From contig JABFGB010000027.1 of the NCBI GenBank assembly GCA_013112715.1, positions 1 to 64,000 of the forward strand: a stretch of DNA of 64,000 nt. Direction: 5' to 3'. Position 1 is the first letter of the stretch. The number at the start of each line of letters is the position of its first letter. Made by a program: the position numbers and the translations under genes. A model generated the notes under the pieces. That model was not told where the DNA came from and ran no database searches. It saw nothing but the letters and a program-made list of their open reading frames with translations. The DNA comes from Chloroflexota bacterium. Its GTDB lineage: Bacteria; Chloroflexota; Anaerolineae; Aggregatilineales; J027. This document shows, piece by piece, positions 1 through 6,407 of this stretch.

Positions 1-538
1 CGGTCTCGGCAGGCTCGGGTGTCGGTTGGGGTGGCGCGTTGCGCGGCGTTACCGGGCGTTGGGGCGGCGGTTCATAACGACCACTGGCCTGTACGGGCTT
101 AGACGTTGGAGGAGTCTTGGTGACTTTTTGACTATCGGGTTCAGTGTCGCGGTGCAAGAAACTTTCACCCGTGACCCGGCCCATCGCTTTATGCAAATTG
201 AAAATGGCCTGAAGGTCGGCAGGCATCGGTTCATCTTCTTTGGTAGCCTGAACCGAGGGCGTTTGGCCGGAGCGCCGAGCGGGTGATTTGGCAGTTGGAC
301 GTGACCAATCAGATTGGGGTTGAGGAGCAACTTCCTCCGCTTCCCAATCATCATAATCCTGCTCATAACCCAGATTCCATACCATCGGCGGTGATTCCCA
401 ATCCGCATGGCGATGGGGTAGACGTGAAATGACCATGCGCCGGACTTGGGCCACACTGCGTTGCAGCAGGCGTTGACCGAGGCTGCCAATGGGTCGGCGA
501 CGATTGAGTATACCAGTGGGTTTGCGTCGAATAATCAT
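1..538 (-). CDS. Unknown eCIS-cluster protein, partial (runs off the window)
   Basis: This open frame starts at an ATG at 538 with GGAG about 8 bases upstream and stays open to the window edge, giving about 179 residues with no stop. It begins MIIRRKPTGILNRR, is Arg-rich at first (LLQRSVAQVRRM), then turns acidic and Pro/Gln-rich (PPPQRPVTPRNAPPQP), which looks like a low-complexity linker. I do not recognise a domain. It is the last visible gene of a minus-strand eCIS operon and sits 31 bases after a tube-type protein, so it is probably a baseplate or structural accessory; that role is inference. The rest of the eCIS cluster (spike, baseplate, ATPase) presumably lies to the left of this window. 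Confidence 0.6.
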   Translation of the reverse strand, partial: MIIRRKPTGILNRRRPIGSLGQRLLQRSVAQVRRMVISRLPHRHADWESPPMVWNLGYEQDYDDWEAEEVAPQPQSDWSRPTAKSPARRSGQTPSVQATKEDEPMPADLQAIFNLHKAMGRVTGESFLHRDTEPDSQKVTKTPPTSKPVQASGRYEPPPQRPVTPRNAPPQPTPEPAET

Positions 539-569
539 GTTGTTGACTCCAAGCCAGCCTCAAGGCTGT

Positions 570-995
570 CTAGGGGATATAGTCGTGTACCACTAGTTCT
601 AGCGACTCGATAGCAACAGCCCCCGTGTCGGATTTAAGGGTTGGGCCAGTCCATTTCACCGGGATGGCTTTGTCAAAATTCCAACGGGCCAATTCACTTT
701 TCATCGAATCGTACATCACCACCGAAACGGAATAGGTCGCGGGCTGCACCTGACCACTCAAGAGGTCTTTATATAAAGACAGCAATTCTTGGCTGGCAGT
801 CAGCCCTCGTTTCAAAATGAGCCGTCCACTCTTGCGGCGCACAGGCAGCACATGGGTATATTCGTTGAGGCCGCCTTCTTTTTGATCCTGCGTTTCGATC
901 TCAAGCGTCGGAAGCGTGCATTCAGTAAACGCAGCCATCGGCGAACCGTTAATCTCGATCACAAAACTATGGGCGCTAAAGGCTTCTTCAGACAT
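570..995 (-). CDS. eCIS tube-type protein (gp19-like, second copy)
   Basis: The 141-residue product belongs by eye to the T4 gp19/tail-tube superfamily. It shares the pattern of the tube gene at 2008-2466: an N-terminal FxxEINGxxMAAFTECTLP, a central KRGLTASQELLSLYKDL, the ARWNF segment, then KWTGPxLKSDTGAVAIESLEL and a terminal HDYIP. Contractile injection systems usually encode two or more tube paralogues, one building the tube shaft and one starting it at the baseplate. Its position after the chaperone and before the baseplate side of the cluster fits the initiator role (inference). GAGGAAACG precedes the ATG. Function in the tail is well supported; which tube role it plays is not. Confidence 0.85.
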   Translation of the reverse strand: MSEEAFSAHSFVIEINGSPMAAFTECTLPTLEIETQDQKEGGLNEYTHVLPVRRKSGRLILKRGLTASQELLSLYKDLLSGQVQPATYSVSVVMYDSMKSELARWNFDKAIPVKWTGPTLKSDTGAVAIESLELVVHDYIP

Positions 996-1013
996 CGTTT
1001 CCTCGCTCGTGGA

Positions 1014-1397
1014 CTATCGTATTTTTCGGAAAGTCCCCAACCGCTCTTGTTCTCGTTTAATATCGCGCAGAAAAAGGGCATATACCCGTTCTGCGACATC
1101 TTTCGGCGAAACCTGATGGTCGCTGTTGGTTGCGCCTTCGCCCCCATCGCTATCGGCATCATCGGCCCGTTGTACCATCTCTGGCATGACGACTGATCCT
1201 TCAGGGGTATCATTTGATTCTATCGGCGCTTCCATCGGCACACGCTGAACGGCCTCAGCAGGCTCGGATGCTATGGGTCGGTTGCGGCGCGGGGGATGCA
1301 AATGGGCCTCGGATGATGGGCCATAGTTGATTTGATACCGCCGCTGGTAGTGTTGGGCCGCTTGCTGCGCTTGTTTGCCGATTCGACCAATACTCAT
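1014..1397 (-). CDS. Unknown eCIS-cluster protein
   Basis: This 127-residue protein is not recognised. The N-terminus is basic and Gln-rich (GRIGKQAQQAAQHYQRRYQ), the middle is a Pro/Glu/Asp-rich and probably disordered stretch, and the C-terminus (VSPKDVAERVYALFLRDIK) looks like a helix. That last segment resembles the short helical tails of some eCIS accessory proteins, but I cannot name a family. The gene starts 15 bases after the stop of the DUF6760-like segment and ends 18 bases before the second tube gene, so it is cotranscribed with the tail genes. A structural or assembly role is inferred only from context. Confidence 0.6.
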   Translation of the reverse strand: MSIGRIGKQAQQAAQHYQRRYQINYGPSSEAHLHPPRRNRPIASEPAEAVQRVPMEAPIESNDTPEGSVVMPEMVQRADDADSDGGEGATNSDHQVSPKDVAERVYALFLRDIKREQERLGTFRKIR

Positions 1398-1412
1398 TAC
1401 AGCTACCTATAA

Positions 1413-1565
1413 TCATTCACCGCGCTGGTTAATCTGACTGACATAGCCCACCCAGCGCACTCGTTCTCGATGATCCATATTCAAGATTTCCGCCCGTGAC
1501 CAATGCAAGTGCATCGCTAGGAAGGCTACCTCTTCATGCAGGCGGTCTAAAGGGTAGCCTACGAT
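1413..1565 (-). CDS. DUF6760-like segment in the -1 frame, probably made by ribosomal frameshift
   Basis: Reading the minus strand from 1565 gives 50 residues, IVGYPLDRLHEEVAFLAM and onward through HLHWSRAEIL and NMDHRERVRW to a TGA at 1413. I recognise the DRLHEE...HWSxxEILxMxHxxRxRW pattern as DUF6760, a roughly 50-residue family of eCIS clusters. The frame has no ATG, GTG or TTG start: the in-frame TGA upstream is followed only by non-start codons, then ATC GTA GGC. It is exactly in the -1 frame of the preceding gene, and a G_GGG_GGA heptamer lies at the junction. The simplest reading is a C-terminal extension of the 1559-1987 product (fusion of about 191 residues). Alternatives are an ATC or internal CTG start, or a miscounted G run. 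Confidence 0.7.
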   Translation of the reverse strand: MVGYPLDRLHEEVAFLAMHLHWSRAEILNMDHRERVRWVGYVSQINQRGE

Positions 1566-1987
1566 CCCCCCGATAGAGAGACCTCAACGGTAAAATCGTG
1601 ATTACAGTTCGGGCATTTCACCCCGACTTTGGTCACACCGTCCCCATTGATTTCCTGATAAAAGTCTTGTAGATAGGCTAGATCAGCCGCGAAAAATTTC
1701 TCAATCATAACAGGCGTCACTTCACGGATTGTTCCCAAGCGAGTGATGACCCTTGATAGCAAAATGACCGTCAAATACGCCTCATTTTGACGGACTTTGG
1801 GGTGTCGCAGCGGCTCAATTTCATCTAATGCCGTCGCTAAACGCATCGTTCCTTCTTTATGAACGTTGCCATAATCATCAACATAGCCACGTGGCAGCGT
1901 GAAATCGAACTCGGTTTGTAACATGGATTCCTCGGATTTAGCTTTCAAAAATAGGTCAGTAGGGGCGATTTTTAACCGCCCCTCCAT
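1559..1987 (-). CDS. Phage-tail assembly chaperone-like eCIS protein
   Basis: The 142-residue protein follows the tube gene by 20 bases. Its central part is typical of small tail-assembly proteins: TEFDFTLPRGYVDDYGNVHKE followed by helical segments ending VMIEKFFAADLAYLQDFYQEI. A CPNCNHDF knuckle near residue 127 suggests a half zinc site. In tailed phages the gene between the tube and the tape-measure region is the assembly chaperone and often makes a longer form by -1 frameshifting; the 3' end here has the same layout (see 1565-1571). The family assignment rests on position and pattern, not on a search. No strong Shine-Dalgarno is visible before the ATG. Confidence 0.65.
   Translation of the reverse strand: MEGRLKIAPTDLFLKAKSEESMLQTEFDFTLPRGYVDDYGNVHKEGTMRLATALDEIEPLRHPKVRQNEAYLTVILLSRVITRLGTIREVTPVMIEKFFAADLAYLQDFYQEINGDGVTKVGVKCPNCNHDFTVEVSLSGGS
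1565..1571 (-). promoter_or_regulatory. Candidate -1 frameshift slippery heptamer G_GGG_GGA
   Basis: On the minus strand the chaperone-like gene ends TCG GGG GGA TCG TAG. The last G of TCG plus GGG GGA forms the X_XXY_YYZ slip pattern. A one-base backward slip reads ATC GTA GGC TAC, which is the DUF6760-like frame. A GAGG lies 10 bases upstream (1582-1585), the spacing at which an internal Shine-Dalgarno can stimulate -1 slipping, although four bases can occur by chance. No strong downstream hairpin is evident. Confidence 0.6.
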
Positions 1988-2007
1988 TACGCTTGATGAT
2001 CTCAGAA

Positions 2008-2466
2008 CTACGTCACACGGGCGATATATTCGTGGACGATAGTGAGTTCTTCGATCCCGATTTCATTGCTGTCGGATTTGACACTTGGGCCAGAAATCTT
2101 GGACGGCCACCCTTTTTCAAAATTCCAACGGGCAACTTCCGTGCCTTCTTGGTCGTACATAATGATCGAGCCGTCCTTGCGGGCGGAACTGACGTTGCCG
2201 TCTTCGACCATCTTGCGCCAGTCCCAGAAATCCATATTGGCGGTGATGCCACGTTTCAAGGTCACATCACCCCATTTTAGACGTCCGGGCACCTTGCGAA
2301 CGATTTCTTGACCACCCGGCCCCATGACTTTGTGGACGACCACTTCGCTTTCCGAGCCGAGACCCGCGCATTCAGTGAAAAAGCCACTGACCACGCCGGC
2401 GACTTCGATGGCGAAATTAAATGAAACTAGGGGATCGCCCGATACTGCGTCTTTACCTGCTGGCAT
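2008..2466 (-). CDS. eCIS tube protein (gp19-like)
   Basis: The 152-residue protein is a T4 gp19-type tail tube subunit. It opens with FNFAIEVAGVVSGFFTECAGL, the standard first strands of eCIS tubes. The middle has KWGDVTLKRGITANMDFWDW, and the end is GIEELTIVHEYIARV. Subunits of this family stack as hexameric rings to make the inner tube inside the sheath. AAGGAGAAGGG lies just before the ATG, one of the strongest ribosome sites in the cluster, consistent with a high-copy structural protein. It directly follows the sheath gene, the usual sheath-tube order. Its paralogue is at 570-995. Confidence 0.93.
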   Translation of the reverse strand: MPAGKDAVSGDPLVSFNFAIEVAGVVSGFFTECAGLGSESEVVVHKVMGPGGQEIVRKVPGRLKWGDVTLKRGITANMDFWDWRKMVEDGNVSSARKDGSIIMYDQEGTEVARWNFEKGWPSKISGPSVKSDSNEIGIEELTIVHEYIARVT

Positions 2467-2517
2467 AAAATCCCTTCTCCTTAAACACTAATTGAACTCA
2501 GAACGGCCCCGACTGGC

Positions 2518-4077
2518 TTATTCGCCGCCTTCGGGTGCCCATTGACTGATGCGGATAATCAAGAATTCGGCGGGTTTGACGGGTGCAATACCCACTTCCA
2601 CAATACACTGACCTAGGTCGCGGATTTCTGGCGGATTCAGTTCTTCATCACATTTGACAAAGAAGGCTTCTTCCGGGGTACGCCCAAAGAGCGCCCCGCT
2701 ACGCCACTGCACTTTCAGGAAGGAGGTAATATCACGACGAAGCCGCGCCCACAGCGAATAGTCGTTGGGTTCAAATACGGCCCATTGCGTGCCACGTTCA
2801 ATGCTCGCCTCAATCATGTTGAACAGACGACGAACATTGATATAGCGCCAAGAGGGGTCGCTGGTGAGGGTACGCGCACCCCACACACGGATACCACGTC
2901 CGGGGAAGCTGCGGATGCAGTTTACACCGACCGGGTTCAGGCCATCTTGTTCGCCCTTGGTCACATTGACTTCAAGGCCAACCACGCCGCGCAAAATTTC
3001 GTTGGCGGGGGCTTTGTGTACACCGCGAGTTTCGTCAACACGGGCATATAAACCAGCCAACAAACCACTCGGCGGCACAAAATGGGTCTTGCCTGCTTTC
3101 ATCGGGTCAGAAACTTCAACCCAAGGATAATACAGGGCGGCGCGGGTGGTATCATAGTTAACCGTCATACGCCAATCATAGACTTCCTGCGGGGTCAGAC
3201 CGGGCGGGCAGTCCAAAATGGCGAATACATAACGGGTGCGTTCGCAGAAGTCAATAATGGCCGTTTGGACAGTTTGGACACCCTTCGCATCCAGTTCGCC
3301 AGCTTGGAAGGCGCTCATCAGGTCGGGAGCGACAATCATGGTGACATCGGGGATGGCTTCGATACCACCCAAACCCGTGCGGGCCGCCAATTCACCTTGA
3401 TAGTCCAAAATGGTGACGGCTTTGGTCTCGACCTTGCCACCTGTCAGATGAACTTCTCCAGCCGGAGCCAATTTGGTGTCTTTGGCAACGACCTTGACAT
3501 CCACTAGTTTGGATTGAGCCTTAACCACAGTTTCAACAAACTGCTTGTCACCCTTCTTCAGGTTGACATTGGGGAAACTTTCGGTCTGTGAACCAGACTT
3601 AATCACAAGGGTAAAGGTGGCGTCCGCACCCTCTTCTTTGGCAGGTTCGGGCTTCACCGAGGCTTGGATGTTGTTACCAGCCGGGCCACCCGCCTTTGCC
3701 GTGATTTCTAAAACGTCGCCGCTCTTATCGGCAGCTGCGACAGTCGCTTTGGCGGGTAGACCTTTTGCGCCATCCGCAGCAGCGCCGAGGGTCTTAACCG
3801 AAACAATATAAGCACGAGTGCCACCATTGTTGAAATAGCCCCACACCGATTCGGGTAGGTAGGCCCCTTCAACAAAGTTGCCAAAGTGCTGTTGATATTG
3901 TGACCAATTGGTGACAAGGGTGGGCTTGCCAACGAGATTATTACCATTGCGGGGGTCTGCCGCTTTTTCGGTGTACCCCACAAATGCCGCCACCGCAGTA
4001 CCGACCGCTTCAATGGGTTTAGTCCCGCGATCAACTTCTTCTACATAAACACCGGGTGACAAATACGAGGGTGCCAT
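2518..4077 (-). CDS. eCIS contractile sheath protein
   Basis: The 519-residue protein is a phage-tail sheath. The N-terminus has the diagnostic YLSPGVYVEEVDRGTKPIE. Near residues 75-100 is the VWGYFNNGGTRAYIVSV segment, and the C-terminal domain reads CIRSFPGRGIRVWGARTL, then YINVRRLFNMIEASIE, and ends in the VEVGIAPVKPAEFLIIRISQ strand that links neighbouring subunits. Residues about 105-225 form an extra beta-rich, Lys/Ala-rich domain between the conserved blocks, as in many eCIS sheaths. AGGAGAG precedes the ATG. The sheath contracts to drive the tube through the target membrane. Length and both conserved ends are intact. Confidence 0.96.
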   Translation of the reverse strand: MAPSYLSPGVYVEEVDRGTKPIEAVGTAVAAFVGYTEKAADPRNGNNLVGKPTLVTNWSQYQQHFGNFVEGAYLPESVWGYFNNGGTRAYIVSVKTLGAAADGAKGLPAKATVAAADKSGDVLEITAKAGGPAGNNIQASVKPEPAKEEGADATFTLVIKSGSQTESFPNVNLKKGDKQFVETVVKAQSKLVDVKVVAKDTKLAPAGEVHLTGGKVETKAVTILDYQGELAARTGLGGIEAIPDVTMIVAPDLMSAFQAGELDAKGVQTVQTAIIDFCERTRYVFAILDCPPGLTPQEVYDWRMTVNYDTTRAALYYPWVEVSDPMKAGKTHFVPPSGLLAGLYARVDETRGVHKAPANEILRGVVGLEVNVTKGEQDGLNPVGVNCIRSFPGRGIRVWGARTLTSDPSWRYINVRRLFNMIEASIERGTQWAVFEPNDYSLWARLRRDITSFLKVQWRSGALFGRTPEEAFFVKCDEELNPPEIRDLGQCIVEVGIAPVKPAEFLIIRISQWAPEGGE

Positions 4078-4206
4078 ATCAGTGCATCTCTCCTGAAAAT
4101 TAGCTGGTTAAACCGGACAATTTTTTGACGTAAAAGCCTTTCTAACGATACGCCTCCTTCCGTAAGCGTTTATAGGCAGGTTGCCCTTCATCATAGTGAA
4201 TTAGAG

Positions 4207-5043
4207 CTAGACGGACAAATCGTAGCTTTTGCTAGGTACGGTGATTTTCTGGCGTTTGGGTTTACGGCCTTCGATCGTTACTGCTACATCATATTCACCC
4301 GGCTCTAAATAGGCAAATATGAAGCGACCATCGGAGTCGGTTTGTACGACTTCGCCCCGATTGAGCAGCTCAACTTCTACCCCAGCCCCAACCGGGTCTT
4401 GTTTATCCATAACCCGTCCACCGATGTGATAGATGGCGACATCTTCGGCGGTGATGACTTCTGTTGGGGGATACTGGGACTGCCCGATACGATAGATGGC
4501 CGTAAAGACCACTGGGGCTTCAATGGCCCGTTGTGTATCGAGCGAAACAGTCACCACAAAATTGATGCTGGGTTTCAATTGATTTTCCATTACACCCCAG
4601 AGGTCGGGCATGTTACGCACCGCATCTGAGGGGAGGGCGACTTTGGTGGGCATATCAAAAAGTTGATCTTGCACCACGCCCACCCCCATCTCTGGTTTAA
4701 TGGTGGGAAATTGCGAAAGGGTATGCAGCACACGCCATAGCAATTGGTGCTCATCTTCCGGGTTTTTGGCCCAGACAGTAATCAGGTAGCTCAAGTCAAC
4801 GCGCTTGGGCATATAGACCTTACGTGCTTTGCCATTATCTTGATGCTGCACCTGATAGGTAGTGGCGGCCCGCAGTTCGGTATTCTCACGAATATCGTAG
4901 AGATACAGATTGATGGTGGGGCGGCCTAACGTCGCAGTCCATTCACCTGTCGGCTGGTCAAACGCAATATCAATATTGCCCGAATTGAGTTTGCCATATT
5001 TGACCAGAATGTCACGCAGCGTCTCGTCAAGGTCTTGAATCAT
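4207..5043 (-). CDS. DUF4255 (Pvc16-like) eCIS protein with C-terminal regulatory-type beta domain
   Basis: The 278-residue protein has a DUF4255/Pvc16-like domain over about residues 1-190, marked by IQDLDETLRDIL, PTINLYLYDIRENTELR, DLSYLITVWA and EHQLLWRVLHTL. In the Photorhabdus and Serratia systems the Pvc16/Afp16 protein caps the tube and sheath and sets the end of the particle. A second domain (about 190-278; GGRVMDKQDPVGAGVEVEL, then SDGRFIFAYLEPGEYDVAV) resembles the carboxypeptidase regulatory-like beta sandwich; this attachment is common in related clusters. The gene lies between the DUF4157 gene and the sheath. The 129-base gap before the sheath is AT-rich and could hold a second promoter. 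Confidence 0.85.
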   Translation of the reverse strand: MIQDLDETLRDILVKYGKLNSGNIDIAFDQPTGEWTATLGRPTINLYLYDIRENTELRAATTYQVQHQDNGKARKVYMPKRVDLSYLITVWAKNPEDEHQLLWRVLHTLSQFPTIKPEMGVGVVQDQLFDMPTKVALPSDAVRNMPDLWGVMENQLKPSINFVVTVSLDTQRAIEAPVVFTAIYRIGQSQYPPTEVITAEDVAIYHIGGRVMDKQDPVGAGVEVELLNRGEVVQTDSDGRFIFAYLEPGEYDVAVTIEGRKPKRQKITVPSKSYDLSV

Positions 5044-5113
5044 ACGACCACGTCCTCAAGAAAAGGTTCAAGGTATTGCTTAATTATCCAAGTGCCGAGT
5101 GTCGTGCCGACTT

Positions 5114-5911
5114 CTACATCAATTCTTCTTCTTCAGGTTCTTCTTGGCGCTGGATGTTAGGATCACGCATAGCCTGAATCATTTCCTCCTCTTCAGGCAA
5201 GGCCTCACGCTGAATGTTGGGATCGCGTTTAGCCTGAATCATTTCCTCTTCTTCGGGTAGCGCTTCACGTTGAATCCGCACGGCCTGAATTTCTTCGACC
5301 CGTTTGGCCTGCGTCGAAGCGGGTTGGCTCGCACTTTGCGAAGCGACGGATTTTGCCATGTGGTCGGCTTCACGCTCGTAGGCGTCGTCGGCTGGGCCAA
5401 GCGTCAATCCACCAGACGGGGCTTGGCCGCCTTGCTGTACCACATGCGTCAATTCATGATGAATAAGTTCTTGGCCTTCGCTTGTGCCGGGGCTATAGGA
5501 ATTGGCACTGAAGTAGATGTCGCTGCCAGTCGTAAAGGCTTTTGCGCCGAGAGCCTTGTTCAATTGATCCGATTCACTATCGGTATGAACTTTGACCCCG
5601 GAGAAATCATATCCCATTTGAGTGCTGGCTGAGGCTTGGATTGCACCATCAAGGTTGCTGCCACTGCCGCGTTTGCTATTGATGCGCTGGCTGATCTCAT
5701 CATTAATTGCCCCGCCATCTTGCATGACACTGCGTTGCACAGCGGTAATCATCCGCTGCACAGCTTGATTGCCATGTGTACGCTGCATACTGAGTACGGA
5801 ATTGGTGGGAGCGTCATGAGAACTGTCAACGTCTGAGGATTCATGCTGGTGTGCTTTTTGGAGTGCCGCTTCTTCGGCTTGTTGAACATGAATACGGTCA
5901 AATCTTGACAT
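5114..5911 (-). CDS. DUF4157 eCIS-associated protein with HEXXH motif and acidic repeats
   Basis: The 265-residue protein contains the DUF4157 domain (about 65-165): SRINxKRGSG-like entry, YDFSGVKVHTD, AFTTGSDIYFS and the metallopeptidase-like HHELTHVVQQGG, with HELTH at 152-156. DUF4157 is strongly associated with eCIS loci and is often found on cargo or effector proteins. The C-terminus is two 20-residue repeats plus a partial third (I213 to M265), each with QREALPEEEEMIQA or a variant. The HEXXH suggests zinc binding, but catalytic activity is not proven for most members. The gene is first in the operon with GAGGAGAGGGG before the ATG. It may be a carrier, a maturation protease or a cargo; I cannot decide which. 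Confidence 0.88.
   Translation of the reverse strand: MSRFDRIHVQQAEEAALQKAHQHESSDVDSSHDAPTNSVLSMQRTHGNQAVQRMITAVQRSVMQDGGAINDEISQRINSKRGSGSNLDGAIQASASTQMGYDFSGVKVHTDSESDQLNKALGAKAFTTGSDIYFSANSYSPGTSEGQELIHHELTHVVQQGGQAPSGGLTLGPADDAYEREADHMAKSVASQSASQPASTQAKRVEEIQAVRIQREALPEEEEMIQAKRDPNIQREALPEEEEMIQAMRDPNIQRQEEPEEEELM
5117..5275 (-). repeat. In-gene tandem 60-bp repeats encoding acidic 20-residue units
   Basis: Two full units (residues 213-232 and 233-252 of the DUF4157 protein) are nearly identical in protein and DNA, followed by a 13-residue partial unit ending EEPEEEELM at the stop. Each unit is a short IQR basic-hydrophobic start, a run of four or five Glu, then a Met-Ile-Gln turn. The near identity suggests recent expansion, and copy number may vary between strains. 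Confidence 0.9.
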
Positions 5912-5968
5912 TATATATATCCCCTCTCCTCAGCGTTTACACAATTCATGTCTTAGGCACATACTGTC

Positions 5969-5995
5969 ATTCTATCACGAAACAATTTTTTGCAA
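5969..5995 (-). promoter_or_regulatory. Possible promoter of the eCIS operon
   Basis: On the minus strand a TAGAAT -10-like box (5974-5969) lies 15 bases after TTGCAA (5995-5990). The spacing is short, and shifting the -35 to TCTTGC gives 17. The surrounding 5930-6060 is strikingly AT-rich with A and T tracts, as expected for an operon promoter. It lies 58 bases or more before the DUF4157 start. Between it and the arginine promoter at 6148 I see no gene. Confidence 0.3.
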
Positions 5996-6147
5996 GAATT
6001 TACAAAAACATTCAATAACAAATTTTTTACGATTACCCGTTAAATTTTGTATACTGCCCTATAATCATTATAGGTCAAAATCTCTTGCACGCGAACTGGC
6101 TCACACAGCGCGATTGCCGATGGATTTATGCGAAGTATACGAATTGC

Positions 6148-6176
6148 TTGACAAGCTCCAAGTCCCCTCATACAAT
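6148..6176 (+). promoter_or_regulatory. Sigma70-type promoter of the arginine operon leader
   Basis: TTGACA (6148-6153), a 17-base spacer, then TACAAT (6171-6176) is a near-perfect vegetative promoter. The predicted start is near 6183, giving a leader RNA of about 225 bases before argC and placing the leader-peptide ATG about 25 bases into the transcript. No ArgR-like operator could be identified by eye. Confidence 0.8.
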
Positions 6177-6207
6177 CTACGCACTTTTTAAATTTAAGTC
6201 AAGTTCT

Positions 6208-6309
6208 ATGATGATACACAACCTATCCACCATCCAAAACAGCCCGCGCCGTGAGCGCCGTAGCCGTCCGAGCCAAATGAGGTTCGAGACGCGATTTTGC
6301 GTTGGATAG
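6208..6309 (+). CDS. Arginine-rich leader peptide of the arg operon attenuator
   Basis: This 33-residue frame (MMIHNLSTIQNSPRRERR, then SRPSQMRFETRFCVG) has seven arginines, five of them within codons 14-20 (CGC CGT GAG CGC CGT AGC CGT, 6247-6267). It starts about 25 bases after the predicted transcription start, and its TAG (6307-6309) lies 33 bases before the terminator stem. A run of codons for the end product followed by a terminator is the classic layout of trp, his and leu leaders. The frame can be extended upstream to a TTG at 6085, but that would precede the promoter. The Shine-Dalgarno before 6208 is weak. Its proposed role is to sense charged tRNA-Arg through ribosome stalling. Confidence 0.72.
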   Translation: MMIHNLSTIQNSPRRERRSRPSQMRFETRFCVG

Positions 6310-6372
6310 GGTAGTAAACCTAAATTTTCACCAGACGCAGCGCCCCGAACCTCACCAAGTTCGGGGTTTTTT
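6222..6372 (+). promoter_or_regulatory. Transcription attenuator with alternative 1:2, 2:3 and 3:4 pairings
   Basis: Four segments can pair in competing ways. Segment 1 (CGAGCC, 6269-6274) pairs with segment 2 (GGTTCG, 6281-6286; one G-U) over a 6-base loop. Segment 2 extended (TGAGGTTCG, 6278-6286) is perfectly complementary over 9 bases to segment 3 (CGAACCTCA, 6346-6354). Segment 3 overlaps the 5' arm of the terminator (segments 3:4). A ribosome stalled on the clustered Arg codons would cover segment 1, free segment 2 to pair with 3, and so block the terminator. An 8-bp helix (6222-6229 with 6303-6310) can enclose the untranslated leader. These pairings were read directly; the mechanism is inferred. 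Confidence 0.72.
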
Positions 6373-6375
6373 GTT
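6343..6375 (+). terminator. Intrinsic terminator between the leader peptide and argC
   Basis: CCCCGAAC (6343-6350) and GTTCGGGG (6359-6366) form a perfect 8-bp stem with an 8-base loop, followed by six T, a G and three T. It ends 33 bases before argC and after the leader-peptide stop, so it would block the operon unless an antiterminator forms. Confidence 0.92.
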
Positions 6376-6407
6376 TCTAGGCCAAAGGAGCAGCAAGGGA
6401 AATAATT

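Noticed and set aside
1541..1565. Independent DUF6760 gene from a CTG or ATC start
   Set aside because: No Shine-Dalgarno at a good distance, and the CTG would cut the conserved front. The frameshift reading explains frame, heptamer and gene order, though it is unproven.
6280..6300. GGTTCGAGAC as a tRNA T-arm
   Set aside because: Flanking bases do not pair as a T stem and no acceptor or anticodon arm is present.
6085..6309. 74-residue ORF from TTG at 6085
   Set aside because: It would start before the strong promoter at 6148-6176, so only the ATG at 6208 is in the predicted transcript.
6200..6376. T-box riboswitch upstream of argC (AGGGTAGTAAACC)
   Set aside because: The element resembles AGGGTGGNACCGCG only loosely and lacks a convincing Stem I and specifier. 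The Arg-rich ORF and 1-2-3-4 pairings explain the terminator better.
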